Below are positions 8,106 to 16,127 of a DNA stretch of 25,160 nt, one piece after another. Below the pieces are notes generated by a model, which worked only from the letters and a program-made list of their open reading frames with translations, did not search any database and had not been told where the DNA came from. A program made the position numbers and the translations under genes. The stretch covers positions 1 through 25,160 of the forward strand of contig CAYYAQ010000072.1 in assembly GCA_964469555.1 (NCBI GenBank). Direction: 5' to 3'. Position 1 is the first letter of the stretch. Each line of letters starts with the position of its first letter. Source of the DNA: CAYYAQ01 sp964469555. Its GTDB lineage: Bacteria > Planctomycetota > UBA1135 > UBA2386.

Positions 8106-8256
8106 ATCCACTACCATCAGCCGGGACGGCTGTCGTTCGCGGTGCGAGTTGGTGATACGCGTTCCGAGATCTCCTCCCCCATCGCCGATCCGAAGTGAAA
8201 TTCGACGCTCACTCCCGTCATTGTGGTGAGTGGAAAGGCCAATCGAGGAGTGCGCA

Positions 8257-8715
8257 ATGACAAACGACCTCATGCAGATCGGAGAGTTCGCCAAGAAGGC
8301 CGAGACCAACCTGCGAACGCTCCGATACTACGAAGAGTTGGGGCTGATCAAGCCGGTCCGGCGCAGCAACGGCAAGTTCCGCTACTACACTGTCGACCAA
8401 CTCAAGCGCGTCGAGGCTATCAAGCGACTGCAAGGTCTTGGCCTCGCGCTCATCGAGGTCCAGGAGATCATGGCCCCGGCGCCTTCGGAGATAACCAGCG
8501 CCCTGGAGCAGATGCAATCAGGCCTCGACAAGCAAATCGAGCTCGTCAGCAAACGCATCGCCTCACTACAGACGGAAGCCGAGGAGCTCTACGCCGCGCG
8601 CGCCAAGTTGGATCAGTGCAAGACGTGCAGCCACGAACTCGGCGGATCGGCATGCAGCCCATGTTCGGTGGCGAACCCTGCCGCGATCGCCATCCTACGC
8701 TCGATGGGAGGATAG
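8257..8715 (+). CDS. MerR-family transcriptional regulator with C-terminal CxxC pair
   Basis: A 152-residue regulator. Residues about 7-75 form the MerR winged helix-turn-helix: MQIGEFAKKAETNLRTLRYY, then EELGLIKPVRR, RYYTVDQLKRV and LGLALIEVQEI. A dimerisation coiled coil follows (about 85-118). The end has C121-x2-C124 and C133-x2-C136, a layout able to bind a metal ion or act as a thiol sensor. The ATG at 8257 is chosen because GAGGAG lies 6 bases upstream; a GTG at 8230 adds nine unlikely residues. The final bases, including the stop, overlap the start of repeat copy 1, so the native C-terminus may have been altered. No obvious target operon: the upstream gene is a scrap and the next gene lies downstream of the repeat. 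Confidence 0.85.
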   Translation: MTNDLMQIGEFAKKAETNLRTLRYYEELGLIKPVRRSNGKFRYYTVDQLKRVEAIKRLQGLGLALIEVQEIMAPAPSEITSALEQMQSGLDKQIELVSKRIASLQTEAEELYAARAKLDQCKTCSHELGGSACSPCSVANPAAIAILRSMGG

Positions 8716-8842
8716 GCATTTCGTCCGTCTCCCCCCCAGCAAGAACCCGACATCGCGCCAGTCACGGCCCGTCGATGATGCGCGACCCGGCATGGAATTG
8801 GCTGCGGACGGTCACCTGAGCCGAGGATTCAAGATGAGCCAA
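8709..8842 (+). repeat. Short dispersed repeat, copy 1
   Basis: Shared with copy 2 from AGGATRGGCATT through GTCACGGCCCGTCGATGATG and GGCATGGAATTGGCTGCGG to TTCAAGATGAGCCAA. It lacks about 14 bases of the left palindromic arm present in copies 2 and 3. It starts over the MerR stop codon and ends 40 bases before the isochorismatase-fold gene. It is in the same orientation as copy 2, so the two copies bracket 8.7-11.5 kb as direct repeats. Confidence 0.75.
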
Positions 8843-8882
8843 GAAGAGGAGGGTAGCCCCAAGCTGCCCAAGAGAGCAAATC

Positions 8883-9500
8883 ATGCCCACCAAGAACGAA
8901 CTGGATCTCGCCAGGACAGCCGTGCTCTTCATCGGCTACCAGAACGACTACTTCGCCACTGACGGTATCCTGCGCGATGTGATCGAGAAGCCCGGCCGGG
9001 CGGCCGGTATCCTCAGCACCAGCGTGGCCCTGATCGAGGCCTTGCAGGCCTCCGAGGCACTCCTGGCTTCCACGCCGATCCTATTCACTCCGGACTACTC
9101 GGAACTGGTGGAGCCCGTGGGCATCCTCGCTGCGATTCGCTCACTGGGCGCTTTCAAGGCGGGGGAAAAGGGCAGCGAGACGATCCCCGAACTCAAGCGC
9201 TTCGGCGATCGCATCATGGAGGTTCCGGGCAAGCGCGGCTTGAATGCTTTTTCCAACACAAAGCTCGACGAGATATTCCGCAGACGGGGCATCCGCGATG
9301 TCGTCCTGGCCGGAGTGGTAACTTCGATCTGCATCGATTCCACCGGCCGTGCGGCCCACGAACGCGGCTATCGCGTGCATGTGCTCTCCGATTGCACAGC
9401 GGGTCGCAGCACGGTGGAACAGTCCTTCTACTGCGAGAGTATTTTCCCGCTGTACGCCAATGTGATCGAGAGCGATGACCTGTTTGGGAATGGTGATTGA
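8883..9500 (+). CDS. Isochorismatase-fold cysteine hydrolase-like protein lacking the usual catalytic Asp
   Basis: A 205-residue cytosolic protein of the isochorismatase/nicotinamidase fold. The catalytic triad of the family is Asp-Lys-Cys. Cys150 is present in VVTSICIDSTGRAAHERGY with the preceding hydrophobic cis-peptide region, and the lysine is probably Lys117 in VPGKRGLNAF. The N-terminal aspartate (D-x-Q-N-D-F in relatives) is replaced: LFIGYQNDYF has Gly18. This may be a non-hydrolytic or ligand-binding variant. The stop TGA (9498-9500) overlaps the ATG of the hybrid kinase (9500), so the two are translationally coupled. That context suggests a sensory or accessory role rather than siderophore synthesis. 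Substrate unknown. Confidence 0.8.
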   Translation: MPTKNELDLARTAVLFIGYQNDYFATDGILRDVIEKPGRAAGILSTSVALIEALQASEALLASTPILFTPDYSELVEPVGILAAIRSLGAFKAGEKGSETIPELKRFGDRIMEVPGKRGLNAFSNTKLDEIFRRRGIRDVVLAGVVTSICIDSTGRAAHERGYRVHVLSDCTAGRSTVEQSFYCESIFPLYANVIESDDLFGNGD

Positions 9501-11164
9501 TGGCGGCTGGCGAGGAGCAACGACCCAATCAGGACGAACTCGACTCCCAGACGCGCTACCGTCTGGTGGAGCAGTTGGCCGAATCCCAACGCCTCTACCG
9601 CACCCTGGCAGACAACACGACCGCTGTTATCTGGTCCATGGAGATGGACCTGACCCTGACCTATGTCAGCCCCTCGGTGGTGGGCTTGACCCATTACAGC
9701 GTCGAGGAGTACGAGGCCCTGCCCGCTGCCGAGCGCTACGGTCCGGAGACCCTCGCGGCCATCAAGAAGGCCGTCAGCCAGGATGCGGCCTCTGACGGTA
9801 GCGTCCCCAATAGCACCCTGTTCGATGTGGAATTGCCGCGCAAGGGCGGTGGCTCCGTGCCAGTCGAGGTGACGACCTGTTTCATCCGCGACGATAACGG
9901 CCAGCCCACCGGCATCATTGCCGTGGCCCGTGACATCTCCGAACGCAGGCGGGCTGAGAAGCAGCGCCTGGAACTCGAGGAGCAACTGCACCAATCCCAA
10001 AAGATGGAGTCCATTGGCCGTCTGGCGGGTGGCGTGGCCCACGACTTCAACAACCTCCTGTGCATCATCCTGGGCTACTCGGACATGATGCAGTTCGAGG
10101 AGTCGCTCAGCGACGAGCAGCGCGGCTATATCCAGCATATTTTCACTGCCGGACAGCGCGCCAAGGCCCTCACGCAGCAGCTCCTGATGATGAGCCGCAA
10201 GCAGGTCGCGCACCTTGCTCGCATCGACATCAACGAGCAGATCGAGGAGTCGTTGAAAATGTACCGGCGCCTGCTCGAGGAGGACATCACGCTCCATTTC
10301 AGGCCCGCGGTTGACTTGCCGATGGTCATGGCCGACAGCGATCAGCTCGGTCAGATCCTGGCCAACCTGCTGGTGAACGCGCGCGATGCTTTGAATGCCT
10401 GCGCCGCCGAGCATCGCGAGCGCTTGATTCGCATCTCCACCGCGGCTGTTCAGGTAGACGGTATGCTCGCCCGCAGCTTGGGTCTGGAGCACGGCCCGTA
10501 CATTTGCATCAAGGTGGCAGACACGGGTTCGGGCATGGATGCCGCGACCCAGGTTCAGGTCTTCGAGCCCTTCTTCACAACCAAGAGCAAGAGCGAAGGC
10601 ACTGGCCTGGGGCTCTCCACGGTTTACGGCGTGGTGGGGCAAAACGAGGGCGCCATCCGCCTGACCAGCGAGCTGGGGCTGGGGACGACCTTCGAGATAT
10701 TCTGGCCGGTTCTCCACGGTAGCGCGGACACCGCTGAAACTCCCGCCACGCAAGAGCGCCGAATCGTCAGAACGGGTAGTGAGTTGCTGCTCTTGGTGGA
10801 GGACGAGATAGGTGTGTTGCAGTTCTCGCTCAAGGTCCTGACCAGTTTGGGCTATCGAGTCGTGGCTGCAAAGAGCGCCGAGGATGCCCTCGAACTCCTG
10901 GAGAACGGCGCCGTCGTGCCCGACATGCTGCTCAGCGACGTGGTCATGACGGGCATGAATGGCAAGCAGCTATCGGACCGGGTTCTCGAAATGTTCCCCG
11001 GTCTGCCCGTGCTCTACATCTCGGGCTACGACAACAACATCGTCGCCCGCCATGGTATCCTCAGCGACGGCGTGGAACTGATCGAAAAACCATTCACTGC
11101 CACCGAATTGCAGCGCAGGGTGAGAAAGCTACTGGACCACAGTCGCTCGAGTCGTTCACGCTAA
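9500..11164 (+). CDS. Hybrid sensor histidine kinase (PAS, HisKA, HATPase_c, receiver)
   Basis: A 554-residue protein without membrane segments. Order: a PAS domain at about 25-150 (YRTLADNTTAVIWSME to GIIAVARDISERRRAE), a short coiled coil, then HisKA with phospho-acceptor His181 in GGVAHDFNN. HATPase_c follows with N-box NLLVNARDAL, G1 box DTGSGMD, F-box FEPFFTTK and G2 box GTGLGLSTVYG. A C-terminal receiver has the acidic pair in VEDE, phospho-acceptor Asp480 in LLSDVVMTGMNG and Lys530 in EKPF. Such cytosolic hybrids pass phosphate internally or to a partner regulator, none of which is visible nearby. The ATG at 9500 overlaps the upstream stop (TGATG); a TTG at 9497 is an alternative. The ABC ATPase begins 8 bases after the stop, so the three were probably one operon sensing a soluble ligand. 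Confidence 0.92.
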   Translation: MAAGEEQRPNQDELDSQTRYRLVEQLAESQRLYRTLADNTTAVIWSMEMDLTLTYVSPSVVGLTHYSVEEYEALPAAERYGPETLAAIKKAVSQDAASDGSVPNSTLFDVELPRKGGGSVPVEVTTCFIRDDNGQPTGIIAVARDISERRRAEKQRLELEEQLHQSQKMESIGRLAGGVAHDFNNLLCIILGYSDMMQFEESLSDEQRGYIQHIFTAGQRAKALTQQLLMMSRKQVAHLARIDINEQIEESLKMYRRLLEEDITLHFRPAVDLPMVMADSDQLGQILANLLVNARDALNACAAEHRERLIRISTAAVQVDGMLARSLGLEHGPYICIKVADTGSGMDAATQVQVFEPFFTTKSKSEGTGLGLSTVYGVVGQNEGAIRLTSELGLGTTFEIFWPVLHGSADTAETPATQERRIVRTGSELLLLVEDEIGVLQFSLKVLTSLGYRVVAAKSAEDALELLENGAVVPDMLLSDVVMTGMNGKQLSDRVLEMFPGLPVLYISGYDNNIVARHGILSDGVELIEKPFTATELQRRVRKLLDHSRSSRSR

Positions 11165-11172
11165 GCCATGCC

Positions 11173-11369
11173 ATGGGCAGTCCCATCAGAGGACAAGAGC
11201 CGGCCATCCAGACCAGGGGGCTATCGTGTAGCTTCGGGAGCCTCGTCGCCGTCAACAAGCTCAACCTGACCGTGGCGCCGGGGACTTTCCTGGGCTTTTT
11301 GGGAGCCAATGGCGCGGGCAAGTCCACCACGATCAAGATGCTCACGGGGCTCCTGCGGCCCAGGAGGAT
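11173..11369 (+). pseudogene. ABC transporter ATP-binding protein, truncated after Walker A
   Basis: The ATG at 11173 lies 8 bases after the kinase stop. The product reads SCSFGSLVAVNKLNLTVAPG and then FLGFLGANGAGKSTTIKMLT, with a complete Walker A (G44-T52), followed by GLLRPRR. Here family similarity ends at the left edge of repeat copy 2; the frame runs on through the repeat to a stop at 11479-11481. Walker B, the signature motif and the H-loop are absent, so no ATPase activity is possible. The intact gene was probably the ATPase of an ABC-2-type exporter (resembling CcmA/NatA types). The truncation coincides with the repeat boundary. Confidence 0.8.
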
Positions 11370-11504
11370 GGGCATTCCAAGCTGCAATTCCGTGCGTCTC
11401 CCCCAGCAAGACATCGCCGCCAGTCACGGCCCGTCGATGATGCGCGACCCGGCATGGAATTGGCTGCGGGCGGTCACCTGAGCTGAGGCTTCAAGATGAG
11501 CCAA
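11364..11504 (+). repeat. Short dispersed repeat, copy 2 (with imperfect inverted arms)
   Basis: Nearly identical to copy 1 over about 110 bases. It carries both arms of an imperfect inverted repeat: GCTGCAATTCCGTGC (11381-11395) and GCATGGAATTGGCTGC (11452-11467), pairing at about 13 of 16 positions and enclosing about 56 bases. It interrupts the ABC ATPase gene. Its right edge ends in AAGATGAGCCAA; the ATG within it opens a frame to the right. Confidence 0.75.
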
Positions 11505-11622
11505 ACCGGGCGCATCTTCGAACCCGCGCACCACGGCGTCGACGAGACCACCGGGATGATCCGCGGCGAGAACCCCGAGTCGTTCCGGGGCCGGGTGCTC
11601 GAGCTGTGCTTGGAGTACCCTT
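11496..11622 (+). pseudogene. Possible N-terminal fragment of an unidentified gene
   Basis: From the ATG inside the end of repeat copy 2 the frame reads MSQTGRIFEPAHHGVDETTG, then MIRGENPESF and RGRVLELCLEY. Nearly every codon ends in G or C, which looks like real coding sequence for this genome, whereas the opposite strand is mixed. Similarity-like texture disappears at about 11622, where the frame becomes the reverse of a minus-strand remnant. The family is not recognised; this could be the 5' piece of a gene carried with the repeat. Confidence 0.3.
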
Positions 11623-11660
11623 GGTGTAGGTCGCGCCGGCCGCTGCCGTGGCCCGAGCCA

Positions 11661-11948
11661 TTGCACCGTGTACTCGAGGCCGTTCGTCACCGTGAACGGG
11701 AACGGGCGCCTCGACTTGGAGTCGATGAATCCGAACTGAACGGCGAAGACGAGACCCTTCGGCGCGTTGCCCGGGATCGGCACCGGCAACGTGAACGCTC
11801 CCTCGGCCCGGGACGCGTTGCCCGCCGCCGTCGACGCGACCGCTTCGATCTGAATCGCCGTGCGGAAGAGGCAGTTCGGCGCACCGAGTCTTCCACGGGT
11901 CGATATCCCACGGCGTGGAATCCGGATCTCGTCGTGGGGTATTGAGTC
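11661..11948 (-). pseudogene. Orphan C-terminal domain of a planctomycete secreted protein
   Basis: On the minus strand the frame reads LGAPNCLFRTAIQIEAVAS, then AEGAFTLPVPIPGNAPKGLV, FAVQFGFIDSKSRRPFPFTV and TNGLEYTVQ. This is the final beta-sandwich domain found at the end of many planctomycete extracellular proteins. The C-terminus of the CotH-like gene in this window (LPIGSVLTSRAAYVDSKS) resembles it. No N-terminal part exists: upstream lies the divergent M60 gene start (11988). Beyond TVQ the frame runs out through unrelated sequence and the repeat, so the stop is lost. It is a remnant of a deleted gene. Confidence 0.6.
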
Positions 11949-11987
11949 CGCGCCCGGGCGACGAATCGCCTAGCATTCTGAACGACC

Positions 11988-14291
11988 ATGCATACCTACA
12001 CACTCGGTATCGCGTTCCTTCTCGCGTTTGTCGCGCCGGCCGCCGCCCAGGCGTCCGTTCTCCTGAAGTCCGTCGACGCCCTCGAGCGACACATCACGGG
12101 AACCACGCCGCTGTCCGCGACCCAGATCGATGCACACAAAAAGACCATCGACGCGAACCGCAACTACTTCGCCAGCAGCCAGATCACGATCCAGGCATGC
12201 TTCCGACTCGTGTCGACCTACGACCGCCTGATCGGTCCGCTCTGGGTGTCGCGCGGCCAGTTCGATCGACGCACCGCGACCAACGACATCCACTGGACCA
12301 TCTACCACGTGATGCAGTACGTGGTGGACGAGATCTACACGCCGGTCGCTCTCGCGCAACACGAGAGCGTGTTGAAGGGGTTCAAGTTCGGCTGCTCGGC
12401 CAACTTTCCCGGTGCCGTCAGCCCACCATCGAATCCGAACACGGCGCACACGGTCAACGTCAACGGCAGCTTTCCGGACACCTGGGGCCGCATGGTCATG
12501 CACGAGGACCGGGCGGCGCGCAAACCGACCGGAACGTACCTCGCCCCCGGATCGATCGGCATCGTCACGGTCCCGAGCTCGCTTGTCGGCAAGGGCTACC
12601 AGATCCGGGTCGGCGCCCACTCCTGGGACATGACGAAGCGACCATGGGTTCGGCGACTCGACCGTTCGACGACCCTCTACGACATCAAGTCGACGACGAC
12701 CAAGGTGGCGAGCCCGCTGGGCGGTGGGATCTACATCGAGGTCCCGCCCGGCGCAAACGCGGGGGTCGTACAGGTCTCGGTCAAGAACGCCGTGCGCTCG
12801 CCGTACTTCTCGGCGAAGAGCTTCCACAAGACAACGCTCACCGAGTGGCGGAACGTCGAGCGCCACCACAAGGGGCCGTGGGCCGACTTCCAATCCGACA
12901 AGTTCATGATGCAGGTGCCGACCGGGTGGATCTACAACCTGAGCGACCCGGTCACGCTCATGCAGAAGTGGGACGCGGCGATGGACGCGACGAACGACCT
13001 GATGGGCTTCCCGCGCATCCGGGGCAAGGAGGCGCACTACGCGCAGGTCGACGTGATCTTCCGCGCGTCCGCCTACGCGCCGGGCTACCCCTCGGTGAAC
13101 ATCACCTACAACCCGAAGACGACCTACAACGGCAACCACACCCATCACCTCGTGCGCGGTCCCAAGAACGCAGGCTACTACGAGTTCCACGAGATGGGGC
13201 ACGGCTACCTGTTCCAGAAGTTCTCCGGCGAGACCGAGTCCAACGTCAACCTCCTGCACGTCGCCGTGTGGAACCAGAAGTTCGGCTACGACCTCGACAC
13301 GGCGTTCCGGTCCTCGATGGGGTTTGGCAGCAACGCATACCGCACGCTCGAAAACACCGCCGTCGCCTGGATGACGGTGCAGAACTTCAAGTACCAGCGG
13401 CCGATGGCGTCCGGCGAGAAGGCCTACCAGCTCAAGGGCCACGCGAAGTTCGTCGAGGTCGCGCGGATGTTCGGCTGGAAGGTGCTCGGCGATTACTGGA
13501 AATCGTTCAACGAAGACTACGAGAACAAGGTCTCGATCAAGACGGACACCGACAGCCTGCTGTTCCGGATGACGAAGCACGTCGGCGTCGACGTGACGCC
13601 GCTCTTCCACTTCTGGGGCATCCACCCAAACAACAGCGGCGCGCTGCGGCTGCGTATCCAACAGGCGAAGATACCGTCATCACCCGCGGTCCTCGCCGTG
13701 CTGCGCAAGTACATGTCCCTCGTGCCGTCCGATAACGCGGCGTTCCAGAGCTTCGCGCGTTCGTGGTGGGGTCACGTGCCACGCAGCACCGGGTACTGGA
13801 CCGAGCGGGACCACGCGTTGATCTGGAACACGTACGACGAGAAGCACGCCGAACTCGTCCGCGCCAACATCGGCAAGATCATCCGGATCTACTTCCCGAA
13901 CCAGGGTGCCAGCGTGACCGAAGTCGGCAAGGGTTGCATCGCGTCCGGCAAGTTGCCGCGCCTGACCGCTTCGGATCCCACGATCGGCACGAAGGAGATA
14001 CTGATCCTGTTCGACGTGCAGCAGAACATCCCGGGTCTCATCCTCCTCGGCGTGCCCCACGCGGGCCTCAGCGTCGGGTTCGGCTGCAATCTCTACATCG
14101 ACCCGGGCCTGCCGACCATTCCGCTCACGGGCACGACAACGAACTTCGGGCTGATCATCACGACCGGGTTCTCGATCACGACGTCGATGTTCGGCACGGT
14201 CGTCGGCGCACAGGGTGCGGTGCGCGATGCCGCCACCGGCCCGTTCGGGTTGGCGCTGAGCAACGGGATCGTGTTGAAGGCCGGGTTCTGA
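11988..14291 (+). CDS. Secreted M60-like zinc metallopeptidase (enhancin/mucinase type)
   Basis: A 767-residue protein. Residues 1-21 are a signal peptide (MHTYTLGIAFLLAFVAP, then AAAQA). The central part has GTYLAPGSIGIVTVPSSLV, VGAHSWD and LGGGIYIEVPPGAN, all typical of Peptidase_M60. The zinc site is FHEMGHGYLF with His401, Glu402 and His405, plus a downstream Glu (E415 or E417) in SGETESNVN. This matches HExxH-x(8-28)-E. Family members cut mucins and other heavily O-glycosylated proteins outside the cell. From about 650 to the end comes a planctomycete beta-rich domain (GKGCIASGKLPRLTASDPTI, AGLSVGFGCNLYIDPG) likely used for sorting or surface retention. It is 188 bases upstream of the M14 carboxypeptidase on the same strand; the two may act in sequence on extracellular protein. 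No strong ribosome binding site. Confidence 0.88.
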   Translation: MHTYTLGIAFLLAFVAPAAAQASVLLKSVDALERHITGTTPLSATQIDAHKKTIDANRNYFASSQITIQACFRLVSTYDRLIGPLWVSRGQFDRRTATNDIHWTIYHVMQYVVDEIYTPVALAQHESVLKGFKFGCSANFPGAVSPPSNPNTAHTVNVNGSFPDTWGRMVMHEDRAARKPTGTYLAPGSIGIVTVPSSLVGKGYQIRVGAHSWDMTKRPWVRRLDRSTTLYDIKSTTTKVASPLGGGIYIEVPPGANAGVVQVSVKNAVRSPYFSAKSFHKTTLTEWRNVERHHKGPWADFQSDKFMMQVPTGWIYNLSDPVTLMQKWDAAMDATNDLMGFPRIRGKEAHYAQVDVIFRASAYAPGYPSVNITYNPKTTYNGNHTHHLVRGPKNAGYYEFHEMGHGYLFQKFSGETESNVNLLHVAVWNQKFGYDLDTAFRSSMGFGSNAYRTLENTAVAWMTVQNFKYQRPMASGEKAYQLKGHAKFVEVARMFGWKVLGDYWKSFNEDYENKVSIKTDTDSLLFRMTKHVGVDVTPLFHFWGIHPNNSGALRLRIQQAKIPSSPAVLAVLRKYMSLVPSDNAAFQSFARSWWGHVPRSTGYWTERDHALIWNTYDEKHAELVRANIGKIIRIYFPNQGASVTEVGKGCIASGKLPRLTASDPTIGTKEILILFDVQQNIPGLILLGVPHAGLSVGFGCNLYIDPGLPTIPLTGTTTNFGLIITTGFSITTSMFGTVVGAQGAVRDAATGPFGLALSNGIVLKAGF

Positions 14292-14478
14292 CTCGAGGAT
14301 GGCAACGCCGCCAACAGCGACAAGAACGTCACCGGGCCAGTCACACGCCTGGAGAAAGAGACGCCGCGCGCGGAAGTGATTGCTGGGTCGTTACACGCGA
14401 CCACGACTCTGAGGTATGGTGGGTCCAATAAAGTTGTTCTCGCTACGCCTCGCCCGCTACATCGGAACGGATCATACC

Positions 14479-16014
14479 ATGCAGCGCCACCTCGTCATCT
14501 TTCTCGGATTCGCCCTCTCCCTCGTTCTCGCACCCGCGGCACCGGCACAGCCGACAGGATTCCCGAGCGTGACCCAGATGGTCACCGAGATGGACGCCGC
14601 GGCGAAGGCCTTCCCCAAAATCTGCCAACTGGTCAATCTGACCGCCAAGTACAGCACGCCCAAGACGCACCAGGGGCGCAGCATCTACGCCGTCAAGATC
14701 AGCGACAACGTCGGGCAGGAGGAAGACGAGCCCGCGTTCCTCATGGTCGCCGCACACCACGGCAACGAGTACGGCACTCCGACCGTCCCCCTCGACGCGA
14801 TCTCTCGCCTGACGAAGGGCTACGGCAAGGACCCGGAGATCACAGCTCTCGTCGACCGATACGAGATCTGGATCGCACCGCTTTGGAACGTCGACGGCTA
14901 CCACACCTCACGCCACAATCGGCGCCCCGGAGGCACCGTCGATCTCAATCGCAACTACCCATTCCTGTGGAGTTCGGCTTGCAACACCGGCGTCAAGGGT
15001 CCGAGTGCGGGGTCGGAGCCGGAGACCAAGACGATGATCGCGTGGTCCGAGGACCAGCGATTCACCAAGGTACTCGACTACCACAGCTCGGGTCGGGAGA
15101 CGCTGCACGGGTACCGCTGCAACCTGCACCAGCTGCGCGCCTATCTCCAGAGCGAAGCCATCGCGCTGTCGCAGGCATCCAGCTATGGCGGGCGCAACCG
15201 CGGTCCGAGTTCCAACGGCGAGCACTACCAGTGGCAACTCGGCAACTTCAGCAACTACGCGTTCCTGACCGAGATCAGCAACACGCAGCGACCGACGCGC
15301 GCCAGTGCGGACGCGGAAGCGACGCGGCTCTGGCCCGGCACGGTCTGGATGCTGCAGCGGCCGATCCCAGTGTGGGGTCACGTCATCGACGCGGTCTCGA
15401 GAAAACCGCTCATGGCGAACATCAGCTACGTCGAGAACCCGTTCACCCAGGGCGAGCGGAACCGCAGTGAACCGCTGTTCGGACGCTACCACGCCTTCCT
15501 GCCGAACGGTCGCCACACGCTGCGATTCGCGCACCCGGGCTACGTCACGCAGGACGTCCCGGTGACGGTGACCAGCGGCGGCGTCCAGGTCGAGATCGCG
15601 CTGGTGCCGCACGTGGTTCGGTTCGGTCGCGGATGCTCGGACTCCTTGGGGCGCGATCTGCGCCTCGACTTCACCGGCGAGTTCCGGGTCGCGCGGAGAG
15701 TCGACCTGAGCGTCAACTCCGCCGTGGCCCGGCCCGCGATCGTCATCGCGGGTGCCAGCGATCGCTTCTGGGGCTCCATCCCCCTGCCGCTCGACCTGGG
15801 GTTGATCGGGGCCACCGGCTGCCGGCTGTGGGTCGCGTTCGATGTCGTAGTCGGCACCATCCCCGCGACCGGAAGGCTCGGGATCAACGTGCCGAACAAC
15901 CCGGTGATCGCCGGCCGGACCATCTTCTGGCAGGCCTGGATGCACGATCCGGCGATCCGGCGGCCGACCCCGATCGCGACGTCCGACGCGCTGCGGACGA
16001 CGATCGCCAGGTAG
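14479..16014 (+). CDS. Secreted M14 zinc carboxypeptidase with C-terminal planctomycete domain
   Basis: A 511-residue protein. The ATG at 14479 directly precedes a signal peptide (MQRHLVIFLGFALSLVLAP, cleavage near PAQ), so it is preferred over an upstream ATG at 14416. The M14 core runs from about 30 to 300. The zinc ligands are His94 and Glu97 in AAHHGNEYG and His202 in DYHSSG, with substrate-binding Asn157/Arg158 in DLNRNYPF and catalytic Glu265 in FLTEISNT. A carboxypeptidase regulatory-like beta domain follows (WGHVIDAVSRKPLMANISYV to HPGYVTQDVPVTV). The end is a planctomycete C-terminal domain (RGCSDSLGRDLRLDF to LPLDLGLIGATGCRLW). Predicted role: removing C-terminal residues from extracellular peptides, perhaps those released by the M60 enzyme upstream. 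Convergent with the CotH-like gene. Confidence 0.9.
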   Translation: MQRHLVIFLGFALSLVLAPAAPAQPTGFPSVTQMVTEMDAAAKAFPKICQLVNLTAKYSTPKTHQGRSIYAVKISDNVGQEEDEPAFLMVAAHHGNEYGTPTVPLDAISRLTKGYGKDPEITALVDRYEIWIAPLWNVDGYHTSRHNRRPGGTVDLNRNYPFLWSSACNTGVKGPSAGSEPETKTMIAWSEDQRFTKVLDYHSSGRETLHGYRCNLHQLRAYLQSEAIALSQASSYGGRNRGPSSNGEHYQWQLGNFSNYAFLTEISNTQRPTRASADAEATRLWPGTVWMLQRPIPVWGHVIDAVSRKPLMANISYVENPFTQGERNRSEPLFGRYHAFLPNGRHTLRFAHPGYVTQDVPVTVTSGGVQVEIALVPHVVRFGRGCSDSLGRDLRLDFTGEFRVARRVDLSVNSAVARPAIVIAGASDRFWGSIPLPLDLGLIGATGCRLWVAFDVVVGTIPATGRLGINVPNNPVIAGRTIFWQAWMHDPAIRRPTPIATSDALRTTIAR

Positions 16015-16040
16015 TGAGCAACAGACACGCACAAACCAGC

Positions 16041-16127
16041 ACCCATGTCGCCGACACGTGGGAATGGAACGGCCAGGACTGGGCGCGCATCAACACGGCG
16101 AATTCGCCATCGGCTACACCCCACTAG
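16041..16127 (+). pseudogene. Single Kelch-repeat blade fragment
   Basis: In the gap between two convergent genes a plus-strand frame reads THVADTWEWNGQDWARINTA and then NSPSATPH, followed by TAG (16125-16127). The D-T-W-E-W-x-G-x-x-W pattern followed by SP-x-A-x-x-H is that of the Kelch-type beta-propeller repeats frequent in planctomycete secreted proteins. Only one blade survives, 26 bases after the carboxypeptidase stop and overlapping the last bases of the CotH-like gene. It is a relic of a lost gene. Confidence 0.55.

Noticed and set aside
9428..10753. Minus-strand open frame of 441 codons
   Set aside because: Antisense to the hybrid histidine kinase, whose domains are all recognisable. 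No family motif in the antisense frame.
11970..13661. Long open frame of 563 codons on the minus strand
   Set aside because: Fully antisense to the M60 gene, which has a signal peptide, the HExxH site and family motifs. The antisense product is a repetitive Arg/Val/Asp shadow typical of high-GC DNA.
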